A stretch of 64,000 nucleotides of DNA, from assembly GCF_964355755.1 (NCBI RefSeq), contig NC_092675.1, positions 811,001 to 875,000 on the forward strand. Direction: 5' to 3'. Position numbers and translations under genes: made by a program. Origin of the DNA: Antedon mediterranea (lineage: Eukaryota > Echinodermata > Crinoidea > Comatulida > Antedonidae). Below, piece by piece: positions 30,775 to 42,119 of the stretch; within the stretch, counting starts at the first letter, position 1; the number at the start of each line of letters is the position of its first letter. Under the pieces are notes generated by a model. That model saw nothing but the letters and a program-made list of their open reading frames with translations, was not told where the DNA came from and made no database searches.

Positions 30775-32191
30775 AGAATCTGGTATTAAGCCACAAACTG
30801 CCTTGTATTATTACTTCATTAAATTCCGATTTTTAATGAAGTCTTCTGGAAAATGTGATATTTTTTCCCTGTTGTGAACACACACTGGATGTGGTATGCA
30901 TAGTGGCCTATAGGCTAAAGACACAAAACAGCGAATTTAGGCCCTATTATTAATATTTGTTTACCGAAATCCAAAGAAAAATTAGCCAAACAAGTATTAT
31001 TGTCACTGTATTGAAGATTTAACCAATCAGTAACAAGCAAATATTTATTGTATAACAACGTTTAAACATATAGTCCACTTAACGTAGGCGGCAGGACCAA
31101 ATTGTCTTTCTTTCTTTCTTGTGTCATGTAGGCCTACTTATTGAAGTTCAATGAGATGATTGTTCCATTCCTAACATTTTGATTGATTTTGATGTCTGTA
31201 TTTTTAAATATTTTGGTTTTTTTTCTTTTTCACTGGTGTAATTTTGTTATTCATTGTAAAGGTTATACGTGTGTGCAGAGAAACAGTAAAACTGAAAACA
31301 TGTCAGCTAAGATTTAGAATTGGAACCACACACAACAACATAAATTGAATAAAACAATACAAAAAGGATCATAATAGTCGACATCTTTAAAAAATCGTGA
31401 TATAAAAATATAACAGTGTTATAAACTGAATTAGGATTGCAGATACAACAGGCCCCGACATGCATTAAGAAGTACACTTTATTTGAAAGTTAGGTCTGTG
31501 GTAAACCATGTCTTGTCAGAAGAAAATAATGATTGAGTTATTGTTGTATATATTGTTAAAACTGTATACAATATTTAAACAAAGACATCCCTTTTTTTAA
31601 TAGTCCAATTTGTGTATACGAAATAGGCCTACTGTTGTAGATACGTTATATAACGTTATCCATAATAATAATAATAATATTATGTATATTATACATTATA
31701 CCATGATTTTGATGAATTACAGCGATACATCAGCTGGTACCATCACAAACTGGGTAAATAAATAGTAAAAAATGAACATGCAAATAAAATGATGAATATT
31801 ATGTATGTATAAAATCGCAGCATTGATGTTACGTAAGGTTGATATCGATGAAATACCTAGTTAGTGCCTGGAAAAAGAAATCTACAAAAAAGTTCATGAA
31901 CAAGCAAACAAAAGGTAAAACAATCTTTATAATATAATACATCATTAATTTAAATCTACTGGCGATTGTATTGAATTCGATTGCAAGTTTATCGATAAAA
32001 GACGCTCTATTACAACCTAATGATCGTAATGCCGATTATATAAGTCGGTGAATTAAGTCATTATTATTCACCAACTATGCCACCAACCCGCATTAAATAC
32101 CAAGTATGCATTGTAATTAATTAGTTTATCAGGTATTCTTCATTGTAAGGTGTGAGACAACAAGGGAAGAACGATAATAATCAGTGAAATC
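30775..32191. other. Head-to-head intergenic region between the mosaic gene and the SOD gene
   Basis: About 1.4 kb separates the two start codons. The region contains a ctttctttctttctt run near 31107, an aataat run near 31667 and a TATA-like site at 32037. No open frame with family features. It must hold promoters for both genes, which may share elements. Confidence 0.6.
32037..32044 (+). promoter_or_regulatory. TATA-like box upstream of the SOD gene
   Basis: TATATAAG lies about 150 bp upstream of the SOD start codon at 32192, which would give a short 5' UTR. It is the best TATA candidate in the divergent region; other start sites are possible. Confidence 0.4.
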
Positions 32192-34432
32192 ATGAGGAAT
32201 TTGGGATTTGCCGATGTATTTTGTTTGTCTGTATTAATGGTGTACGTTTCCGTTGGCACAGCCAGATGCGCTTCCGCTTGTAAGTATTGCAGTTTATTTC
32301 TAGAAGAGAGACTACCATTTAAATCATTATAAACATTATAAATGACGTCTGTATAGAGTACATGTACATATAGCTATTGATTGATTGTTGTAGTTGTTTA
32401 TATAGCGTTTAACCGTTGTTTAGTCTTATAATATTTTTGAGCTTGTCAACAAAACGAATTTCCCATGTGAAGCAATACAGAGAGTTAAATAAAAATATGT
32501 TTATTGTTATATTTTTGCAGATCGTAACCCGCTGAAGGTGAGTAAAATTGTTAATGTTATAGAGAATTGCTTGTTTTTTTTCAACGTTAGCTATTGTGCC
32601 TTGGCACAGTTAACTAATCGTCACTGTGATGAATTTGGATGATTCGTAAATTGTGATATTAACAAGATTATAATACGAGGTTTCGTTGGTCCTTTAAAAT
32701 ATCATTATGAATACCAACATAAAATGTTATAGTTTCAATAAATTCAGAACAGGAAACACCTAGTTGTTTTAAAGTTCAACGTTAATTGAACACAAGATAT
32801 AATTCTTAAATTTAGTGATTGTTTTTATAATCAGTACACTCAACATATGTAGGCCTATGATATGTAGAGTCATTTTGTTGCAATTTTTTGAAAAAATAAC
32901 AGTGCAGTTTGTTGAATAATGGTGATAAACTGTGCAACAATCATGAGTTAGGCTTTTGTCTTTCATCTTTTGTCGCTACCATAATATGAGAGATATAATT
33001 ACCATAACGTTAACATTAACTCTACTTAATAAATACTGCAAGAAAGCAGTCTACTTTAATTTACATGTTTAGTGTAAGACATTATAAGACATACACTTTA
33101 CAATATTCTTCTCTATGTTTAAGTCAAAATCAACACCTGTACTGTACGCCAGTTGTGAAGTACGGCCAAATGCAGCATTGGATCTCGAACTAGCTGAAAC
33201 AAATGACGTAAATGGACGTATTTTCCTGACACACGAGGTAGGTAGATATATTCTCACATGATCCCTGTCTTATCAACGTCGATTTGTTAATATAAAATAG
33301 GTAGATTGTACACTATTCCTTTCAGTCATCCTGTGACGTTCCAAACAAAGTCACCGGTTCAAACGAAATATGTTAAACATAATATTATTCATTTTGTATT
33401 CAAAGTTGGGTAAAGACATTGAAATCCAAGTGGAACTTGAAGGGTTAGATCCCACAGGATCTCTGCTTCACGGTTTCCATGTGCACGAGTATGGCGATTT
33501 AAGCGATGGGTGTGACTCAACAGGTTCACATTTTAATCCTTTTGAACAGGATCACGGAGGACCAGACGATATTATTCGGTTTGTTTTTTAAATCCTTATT
33601 TACAGAACTGATTTGATTCTCTCATTGCTCCTTTGAAAACAATGGTATATTATTACTATACTATTATTATTAGGCATATTGTTTTAAATTGATTTAAACA
33701 ATATACTGGTAATTGCGTTTAAAAGACTTCTTTTCACTGGATAACGTAATACAGAAATCGCATAAACTTAAGTAGCGCTTTCTCAGGAGCAGTTTTGTGG
33801 CGTGTAAGTTCTTTTTTAATTTTACTCATAACATCGTTATTGTTTGCTTTCAGACATGTTGGTGATTTAGGTAACATTGAACGCGACGCATATGGTCGGG
33901 TTTCTACCACTATAACTGATGATCTGGTGTCTCTTTGGGGGATGAACTCAGTTTATGGAAGAGCTTTCGTGGTACGCCCTATATTTTAATAACATCAATG
34001 TTACATTCAACTATTAAACACAGCTGTCAATAAAATTAAGCGGATTTGTGCTATATTAGGCCTACATGATGTGTAATTCATAATAAATAAGATTATTTCT
34101 TCGCTTTACAACATTCGTCATCTTTATGTCAAATCCTCTCCTCCAAGAGTTACACATGGCATTGAAATTAGTTCTATTGTAAACCAGTCTGTAAATGACC
34201 ATGAATCACGTTTGACGAACTGGAAATCGAATCAAATTGTCAAATTATTCGTTCACAGTTTAGTTTACTAAGATAATTAGGCCTATATAACAATACTGTT
34301 TGTTACTTGTAGATCCATGCCGACGAAGACGATCTTGGAGATGGCGGGTACGATGATAGCCTGACGACAGGACATGCCGGTTCTAGGCTTGCCTGCTGTG
34401 TCATTGGTCGTGCAACAACTGACGATGAATGA
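32192..34432 (+). CDS. Secreted Cu/Zn superoxide dismutase, six exons
   Basis: Exons 32192-32279, 32521-32537, 33124-33237, 33406-33578, 33854-33971 and 34313-34432 join in frame to 209 residues. Exon 2 is a 17-nt microexon. The protein starts with a signal peptide (hydrophobic [15 protein letters not shown]) and then the Cu/Zn SOD fold. All active-site residues are visible: Cu ligands in GFHVHEYGD, the bridging His in GSHFNP, Zn ligands in QDHGGP and RHVGDLGN, the fourth Cu His in IHADEDDLG, the guiding Arg in GSRLAC, and both disulfide Cys (DGC and LACC). It converts superoxide to oxygen and peroxide, here outside the cell. It is divergently oriented from the mosaic gene. The intron after exon 4 has a suboptimal donor (CG|gtttgt), but the frame fits. 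Confidence 0.93.
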
Positions 34433-34435
34433 ACA

Positions 34436-35620
34436 GTTTGGTATGCCGTGCGTTGTTATGCAAATGAGTTTGTGCAGGTGTAGTGAAGATGGTATTGTTA
34501 GTCATTCGCGGTCAACACGCCACACTGTTAAATGTTTTTAATCTTTATTAGAAATTCAATTCATGTAAAGACACAATTTTCTGGACGGGAACCTAGCTGC
34601 TTCCCTCTTTTAGTTTGCAAAATTACAATCTCGAATAGAAGTCCATCTGGAAAAGAAGCCCACCCAAAAGTGTACTAACAAATAAGGAGCACTTTTCGCA
34701 TCTTTTTTGGGGTTTTTAATGGATAAATGAATGCCATACAACTTTGTTTCTGATTTTTTTTTTTTAAAGCCCCTCTTGTTTAGGCACAGGCCTGATATTT
34801 TCAACCCTCTAAATATCTCTCCTTCAAAATAAAAGAAAAACAATATTTATTTTATATAAAAAAAAACATTTCTATATAGATGTTTCAACCCAATCTACTA
34901 GAACTGACAGCACTCAAACCTGAGTTCCATTTTTTCGGCCAGGAACCTATGCAGCTCTATTTTTCAAAATTGTCTTTGCTCAGCACCAAGCATGGTGGGG
35001 TACTGAAGATTCTTATACATGTTGTTTGAAAAAATAATAGATGTCATTTCCGGAGACCTTGCAGCTCTATTTTAAACAGTTTTGTATGCCGTGCGTTGTT
35101 ATGCAAATGAGTTTGCGCAGGTGTACTATGGGGAAGATGGTATTGTTAGTCATTCGCGGTCAACACGCCACACTGTTACATGTTGATGTTGTTAATCTTT
35201 TACATTAGAAGATTGTTCAAACCATGTAAATAAAACATTTTCCGGCCGGGAACCTAGTAGCTCCCCTCTTTTAGTTTGCAAAAAGTAATCTCGAAAATAA
35301 CTGCATGTGGAAAAGAAGCACACCCAAGAGTACTAAAAATGAAGGAGCACATGGGCTTCTTTTCGAGGTTTCATAGAAGTCTATTTAATGAAAAATAATG
35401 CCATGCAATTTTGTTTCTGATTTTAAAAAAGGTCCACTTGTTTAGGCCTGACATTTACAAACCTCAAAGTATCTCTCTTTCAAAATAAAAGAAAAACAAT
35501 ATTCATTTTGTTTATTTATTTCTTTGTTATTTAAACAAAAATACCCGTAGAGGTTCGAACCCAACCTACTAGAACTGGCAGCACCCAAAGCTGAGCATTA
35601 TCCGTTAGGCCACAAAGTAG
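34436..35620. repeat. Tandem duplication of the SOD 3' flank
   Basis: Segment 34436-34930 is repeated at 35085-35600 (period about 650 bp). Shared blocks are tatgccgtgcgttgttatgc, cattcgcggtcaacacgcca, gggaacctag, ccctcttttagtttgcaaaa and aaaagaagc-cacccaa, ending in a tRNA-like segment (35540-35615, minus strand, box B-like gggttcgaacctc). A third copy of the beginning is at 38195-38282. No protein is encoded. Confidence 0.85.
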
Positions 35621-36409
35621 TACTGTACATGACTAAACAGCTGATAATAGTCTATTTATACGTGTATTACGTAATTCATCATAAAAATCCCATTAACCTT
35701 GTTGGATTTAAAATTAAAATTGTAATGATAATAGTATAATCATGCAAGTACGAAGAAATAAATACTGGCAAATAAATTTTAATTTAAAAATCATGATAAG
35801 TTTTTTTGTTTCGTTTTCTTTCTGTTTTTATACTTGTACTATTATTGTTGCTCTTTTGGCGCTCCATAGAAACAAAAACATTGAGCATGGGGGAGCTCGA
35901 GGAGTTACATTGTCATTACAGTATACAAAGAAACACATCTGTAAAATCATCAATTTAAAGGATTTATTTATTTGTTATTATGTGTTTCTCCTTCTGAAAG
36001 TACTTATAAGTCCTAATTTTAAAGTGTGGTGTTCAGGATAAAGTTAGTCAACAAATTTGGAGTCAAAATACAAGAAAGGCAGGTGCGTAAGAAAAACATC
36101 CTCTGAAGCAACACAATGGAGTAAATATATACCAACAAACAACCCGTCAAGTTTGTTTGTTGTAAAGAAAAAATATACATTTACTCAACGGGCGAAAATA
36201 ATGTGAGTTTATCTATGTTTTGCGGTAGTATTAAATTATATTTATGGTAATAAATGAAACCTACTGTGTTTAAAATTATGTATGGATAAACAAGTATTGT
36301 TTTTAAGCTGTAGTATATCTTAGTATTTGTAATCTTAGGTGTTGGGTCTTAGCTTTCGTGATCTTAGGTCTTAGGGGGTCTGAGCTTTCGTGGTCTGAGC
36401 TTTCGTGAC
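35621..36409. other. No gene seen; short degenerate repeats before LINE
   Basis: AT-rich sequence with no supportable gene. At 36335-36410 the phrases gatcttaggt, tcttaggggg and tgagctttcgtg(g/a) are repeated several times, forming an imperfect minisatellite directly at the 5' truncation point of the LINE. Confidence 0.55.
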
Positions 36410-37798
36410 ACCCCAAAATTGCCCCATTATGGAATAAGAGGCGTGGTTCTTGATTGGTACCGAAGCTACCTTAGAGAAAGACAACAATTTGTACAAATTG
36501 GGAAGTGTCAGTCTGTAACCATAATAATAAAACAAGGCGTTCCACAAGGGTCAATCCTTGGACCCCTGCTGTTTTTGATTTTCATAAATGACATGTTTTC
36601 TGTAAGTAATGTCGTTGATTTAATAATGTTTGCAGATGATACGAATATGTTTTTACAACACAATGATATCGTCACTGCCTTTACAATAATGACAAATGAA
36701 CTAAATAAAATTGAGAAATGGTGTAAAACTAATAGATTAACTATTAATACAACCAAGACTACGTATATGTTATTTAGTGGAAAGAATACCAACATTGACA
36801 CATCCCAATTTGTACTTTCAATAAATAGAGTTTCAATAGATAGAGTAGGCCTACCATATACTAAATTTCTCGGTGTCGTCATTGATGAGAAACTGAACTT
36901 TAGACACCATACAAATGCAGTTTCTTGTAAAGCATCCTCAATAATTGGTGCCATGTGTCATATAAAAAAATTAGTATCTACTGAAGTGTTACTTACCATA
37001 TACAAGACACTTATATTACCAGTGTTGACATATGGTATTATTGTATGGGGTGCGGGGAACAAAGACAATTTGGATCGCCTTCTATTGCTTCAGAAAAAAG
37101 CTCTTAGGATCATTTGTAAGGTAGACTTTCATCATCCCTCTTCTCAGCTCTTTGTGAAAACGGGCACATTTAATATATTTGATTTGTATAAAAACAGTGT
37201 TTTAAATTTTATGTTTAAATACCAAAAAGGACAACTTCCAAAATGTTTTAATTCTTTATTCAGTTTATTTGATAATTATCATACATATAACACTCGAAAT
37301 AAAGACAATTATTGTATAAAATTAAAATCAACTAATATGGGTCAGCAAAGTATAGCATATAGAGGACCTAAGCTATGGAATCAACTTATAAGAAATATAA
37401 GAGAGAGTGAAAATATATCAATATTTAAAAAACTATTACTAAATAAATGCATTAATAGTTATAAAGAAACAATATATCTATGCGAAAACAACATTTGTAA
37501 AATATGTCTAACTTTAACTTAATTACTTACATTTTCGTATATATTCTGAGACTGATGTATATATATATGTTATATTATAGTACGTTGTATTTTCCTTCAT
37601 TTATTTACTACATGAAAACATTTTTTGTAATATATTTGTAAATTTATATTTTAAGTTAGGGTGCCACAGATTAAAAGCTTTGCTTGCTTGTGGTTATCCT
37701 GTTTTTCACACTTTATTGTACTTAATCCTTTATTTATATTTTTAAGAATGTTGTGTGAAAAATAAAAGAATCAATCAATCAATCAAAAAAAAAAAAAA
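36410..37798 (+). mobile_element. 5'-truncated LINE with reverse transcriptase, jockey/CR1-like
   Basis: The open frame 36413-37522 starts within the reverse transcriptase domain (LPHYGIRGVVLDWYRSYL), continues through GVPQGSILGPLLFLIFINDM and the catalytic FADDTNMF, and ends with the C-terminal NTRNKDN and YRGPKLWNQL blocks. There is no true start codon, and the endonuclease half is missing. A 3' UTR, an aataaa signal and a (tcaa)n plus A-run tail finish the copy at about 37798. The frame is intact over some 370 codons, so the insertion is probably young. It is related to the remnant at 2860-3362. Confidence 0.92.
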
Positions 37799-37802
37799 AC
37801 CA

Positions 37803-38090
37803 AAATGATCAGTCAGCTCAGTCGCCTGAGCGTCGTGTTCACAACACGTATGTCGTGGGTTCGATTCCCACGCTGGTCGGTGGGTTCGATTCCCACGCTG
37901 GTCGGTGGAATAGAGTTAAAGGCAGGCGGCCACTGTGTTTGGGGTTCACAGAATTATACGTCCCCCTTTCCACCACACATCATGAGGCGACAACATCAAT
38001 GCATCTGGTGATGTGCTGGAAACGACCCCCAAAAGGCTGTGGCAGGGCCTTAGTGCTGAGGCAGGGAGAGCACATTTAACATCTTTTTTT
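37803..38090 (+). mobile_element. tRNA-derived SINE with duplicated box B
   Basis: tcagctcagtcgcctgagcg (box A-like) is followed by gtgggttcgattcccacgct, a near perfect T-arm. The gggttcgattcccacgctgg unit is duplicated in tandem (37856-37902). A SINE body and T-rich end follow. It lies directly behind the LINE poly-A tail, so it inserted into or beside that tail. Confidence 0.75.
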
Positions 38091-38194
38091 TTAATTTAAT
38101 TTTTTTTTTCAACCTGTATTCGATCTCGTAAATGTTATGTTTGCCGCCCTCAATTAAAAAAATGAATTTTATATTTTCATCGCAGGTGTACGAA

Positions 38195-39440
38195 ACGGTT
38201 TGGGTATGTCGTGCGTTGTTATTTAATGGTTGTGCAGGTGTAGTGTCAATTCGCGGTCAACACGCCACACTGTTAAATTTGGATTTTGTTCATCAACGTT
38301 GCTAGCTACATTGGTAGCGAAAATGTCCCATTCATGCAAAATATTGTATTGTAAAATGTTATGAATAAACGTTTATGGTCGCATTGTCCCCAGAATAAAT
38401 GAAAATATTATTTTAAACAGATAGTTTGTCAACAATGGTTTTTGGATGGGGTTAATGGACAGTGAAATAAGAACAATTTGCAAAGATGCCGATTTCTAGA
38501 CCAATTTTGAAGCTTTGACTAATTCCGCCGCCGGGCTAGGCCTTAGGCATATACGAAGTCGAGTTTTTAAAGTAGAAAACCCCACCTACAATTTTGAAGT
38601 CGCGTCTGGATAGTTGACATTTTAACATTTAATATCATAATTATCATAGGTGATTATGTATAGTAATAAGTATAAGTAAAAGTGCAATTCTGGGCTCTAT
38701 TTTCATTATTAGCTCTGCCTCAACCATGGTGGGCTAGTACTGGAGATTTAATATTTAATTTCATATTTCAATGAATAGGTGCACTTTCCGGGGAGACTAA
38801 ATAAGTATTTATCTTAGACAAACGCAAGTTATTAAAATCACTGATATGGCTTAAAACTATTTTTTTCTTTTGCATTACGGATGGAGTAACCGATATTGAA
38901 CATATTGAAATACGTTAATAATAATAATAATAATAAGATTTATATAGCGCACATATCCACAAAAAGGCTCAAGGCGCTTGTGAAAAACCATGAAAAAACA
39001 TATAAAAATACATTACCCCCATTCACGTTATGAATAAAAGTTTACGGTATGGCCGCACCATTCCAGAATTTATATGTTTTAAACAGATAGTTTGTCTCAG
39101 TTCTTGAATGGGGTTAATGTAATTTGTTTCTCTCCACAAACAAGAGTAACATGGCACTGGCATTAGTCTAAAGATAAATAATGGCACCATGTTTGAATGA
39201 ACTGGAAATCGAATCAAAGTTTTCAAATTATTCGACCAGTTTTCTTACTAACAATAGAAACATGATAAATGTTGCTCTTTCACTTCCACCAAGATAATTC
39301 ATAATTTTTGTTACTTTACTTTGTAGATTCATGCTCGGTATGGTAGTCTGACGAGGCATGTAGCTACTAGACTTGCCTGCTGTGTTATTGGCCGTGCAAC
39401 AAGTGACGATGATGATGATCAAAACTGAATGAATTGTAAT
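38195..39440 (+). repeat. Duplicated SOD 3' region, degenerate
   Basis: 38195-38282 matches the start of the repeats at 34436 and 35085. 38690-38800 matches 34965-35060 (ccatggtgggctagtactgg-like). 39110-39435 matches 34080-34440, including the last SOD exon. The order indicates an old tandem duplication now separated by the LINE and SINE. A short aataataat run with a tttatatagcgcacatatcc block sits at 38918-38995. Confidence 0.75.
39327..39428 (+). pseudogene. Duplicate last exon of the SOD gene, open but altered
   Basis: After a preserved acceptor (ctttgtag) the frame reads IHARYGSL, then [20 protein letters not shown] and a stop. It keeps the Cu-binding His, the Arg before LAC and the disulfide Cys, but has lost the conserved DDLG Zn-loop support. 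It is in the same phase (0) as the real exon 6, so it could in principle be an alternative last exon. More likely it is a decayed duplicate. Confidence 0.7.
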
Positions 39441-39628
39441 GAAAATAAAACTAAATTTATTTAACGAAATTAGATAAACATAAAAGATTAATATAGCCCT
39501 ATCTTAAATAATAAAATAATTTACAGAATTATAATTGTGAAAAAAAATACTAGTTCATATATTGAATTAAATACAACGTAAAAAATGTTTAGAAACAAAA
39601 ATACATTTGAAATATTCAATAAATGTGT

Positions 39629-42115
39629 TTATGCTTTTTGTGATGTAATAACAACTTTCTCTTCTTTCTGTTCACCAGTCTTCCGTTGAGTATCTGTGCC
39701 ATTCAACTGATCTAGTTCAGGTATCTCGTCCTCTCCAGAGTGATTTATGTCCTCATGTCTGTCTTCGTATCGCCTGTTTTGCTGGTAATAACCTCGACGT
39801 TGATCGTCCTGCTGACGACTGAAACCATTACCTTGATGATCCCGTCGATAATGTCCTCTTCCTCTTCCACCGAATCGTTTGTTATAGTATTCATAATATC
39901 CAACTACATCTTGTGATTGTTCGTTATAACGACGATCTCGTTCGGTGTTTCTTCCTCCCCTGTGGCTGCTACCACCATAACGTCGAGTGGCCCAACTATC
40001 TCTTGGCTGTGCTGCTCCGTTCAAGTGTTGCTGCTGATGAATCCGCTCGCTTAGATCACTGATGTTGGCTTTCTGTACGTTACAGTCGTCGAAGAGGAGC
40101 TGGTGACTATTGGTGAGATGATCGAGTCTGGAATTTAGGTAAGGTATCCACTGTCCAAATTGAGTCTCCAGCACGGTTAGACGTTCGCTCATTGTGAGTA
40201 GGTCTACACCTATTTGTTCGTTTGTAAGAATTGGAGCCCAGCATACATCTAAGTTTTAAACATAAATATATATATGCGCGGTCATAAAACAAATATATTA
40301 ATTTACATTCAATAAAAAACGAAAATTCAAAACAGTTTATAAATATTTAAAAAATAGTTAGGCCTAATATAGTTGTATAATTGTAACATATCACGTGGAA
40401 CATTAATTGTTAACCGGAATATGAAGAACTAACCCCCATCGGCTGTCGAGTACTGCACGTATTGGGTTGTTGGGTCACTGCTTACAGGGATAGCGGCTGT
40501 TTGTTGTTGAAAATCGTGTGTACTTCTTTCGATAGCGTTATTTGTTACTGAATTTTCCGATTCGTCGGGAACTTTCATATGCTCAGACTCAAAACGGTTG
40601 GTCTTCTCTGGTTCTAGTGCAGCAGTAGGTATAGCCTTAAGACGTGTATCATCCTCTACCAAATCATTTGCTATCTGGTGACAAACTGTCGTCTTCTGAA
40701 GAGTTTTAGTTTGATCCATGGATTCCTCAACTTTTGTTTGTGAATAAGTAGCTGATGTTTGGGTGCTTGTTTGAACATCTTGGTTGACTTTATTATTGGT
40801 TACTTCCGCAACCTCTACTAAAGGGCAACTCTGGGAAGACTTTTCAGTACTATCGATCTCATTCACCACCAATGCCTGGTTATTCACGGCAGACCAGTCA
40901 AAAACAGGTTGGTCATTGACTCTGGATAAGTCCGGCTAAAATAAAAACAAAATCGTTTAAAAAAACAAATTATTGTTAACGAGTAGCGACTTTAATCTGA
41001 AAAATAGGTTGGGGTGTACTAGAACCGCTAATAGAGGTTAAAACCCAGTTTGTATATTGCAAAGACCAGTCAAGCTACATAAACGACTTCCAAAGCTAAC
41101 AAACCTTTTCATCAATCTTTACATCATTTTCGTCATCGGTTTGATGATATCCTTGGCTACTGTCACCTAACGACCTCTGTGCGCCGACGACGGTCACTGC
41201 ATCTGCACCAACGATCACGTATTCATCTTCCGTGTTTGATGCAGAGATGTGTGGCTCAGGACCTGCAGTGGTTGAATTTTCGTCGTATTGCATTCCATCC
41301 AGTTTCTCCTCTTCGTCACAATGCTTACTCAAGACATTCCCATCTTGGTCGTCCTTTCCGTCGTCATCGTCGGTGTCAATTTCTTCATCAGGATCTGTTG
41401 CATCATTGTTGTTGTTGCAATTCTGCCGGAGAAGAAATAATTAGACTTGTAGGCGTGGTATAAAGGAGAAAGATGGTAGGCAATTACATAAAAAAATAGA
41501 TAAAGAATATAGAATATTAAGTTAGCTAGTTAGGCACGTCCCCAATGCAATCAAGGATAGCCTAGGCCTAGCCTATAGTAGTATGGTAGGCTAATGATAA
41601 TTTACCGAGTTTAACTGAAGTTGCAGATAAGGAGTGTTGAGTGAGTTGTCCTTCTTCCTGGGTCCAATTTCTGTAAAATCATCGTCTAATCCGAAAGAAA
41701 ATGATTTACTTGTCCCAATGATCCTTCCATTCTTGCGGGAGTCTGCGTAAACGAACTTAAATTGACCCACTTCTTGAGATGGCATCATGGTATCTTCTGG
41801 AACGGAAGAGAGATCAAATTTGACTTGAAAAAGGACAGACCATCTGTAACGAACACATTCCTTCGGTATAGGTTGAAGACATAAGCAATCTTGAAGAATT
41901 TTGCCAGCCGCGGTGGCTGGTAAAATCCCGACAACATTCCGATCCAATAGGCGAGAACGTTGGACACGACATTGGACTATGACTGAGTTTCGGATGCTAT
42001 ACGTGCGTCTCACATGTTCAAATTCTACTTCCTGTCTTCTTTTTCGTTCAAGGCAGGTTGCCTTTTTATCATGTTGACTTACAACCATGATTATGTAACT
42101 CCCTTTGTTGCTCAA
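39629..42115 (-). CDS. SKICH-domain protein with LIR-like motifs and RGG-rich C-terminus, four exons
   Basis: Exons 41606-42115, 41105-41422, 40434-40935 and 39629-40248 join in frame to 649 residues. Residues about 29-142 match the SKICH fold of NDP52, TAX1BP1 and CALCOCO1: VEFEHVRRTY, a DRNVVGI segment and the diagnostic FKFVYADSRKNGRIIGTSKS. Exon 2 is very acidic and contains EDEYVIV (238-241). Exon 3 contains DWSAV (W290) and ALVV (297-300), which resemble LC3-interacting motifs. Exon 4 begins with a helical SERLTVLETQFGQW segment, then an Arg/Gly/Tyr-rich tract (RRYGGSSHRGG, RFGGRGRGHYRRD). The zinc fingers and long coiled coil of CALCOCO proteins are absent. Known SKICH adaptors act in selective autophagy; RGG tracts bind RNA. 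A role in RNP turnover is inference. The start could be M1 or M10. Confidence 0.82.
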
Positions 42116-42119
42116 TCAA

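Noticed and set aside
34610-34843. Minus-strand 77-codon frame in the SOD 3' flank
   Set aside because: Lies within a duplicated non-coding block; the frame is not kept in the second copy.
37803-37885. tRNA gene on plus strand
   Set aside because: Box A and B and T arm are good, but there is no pairing acceptor stem and a SINE body follows.
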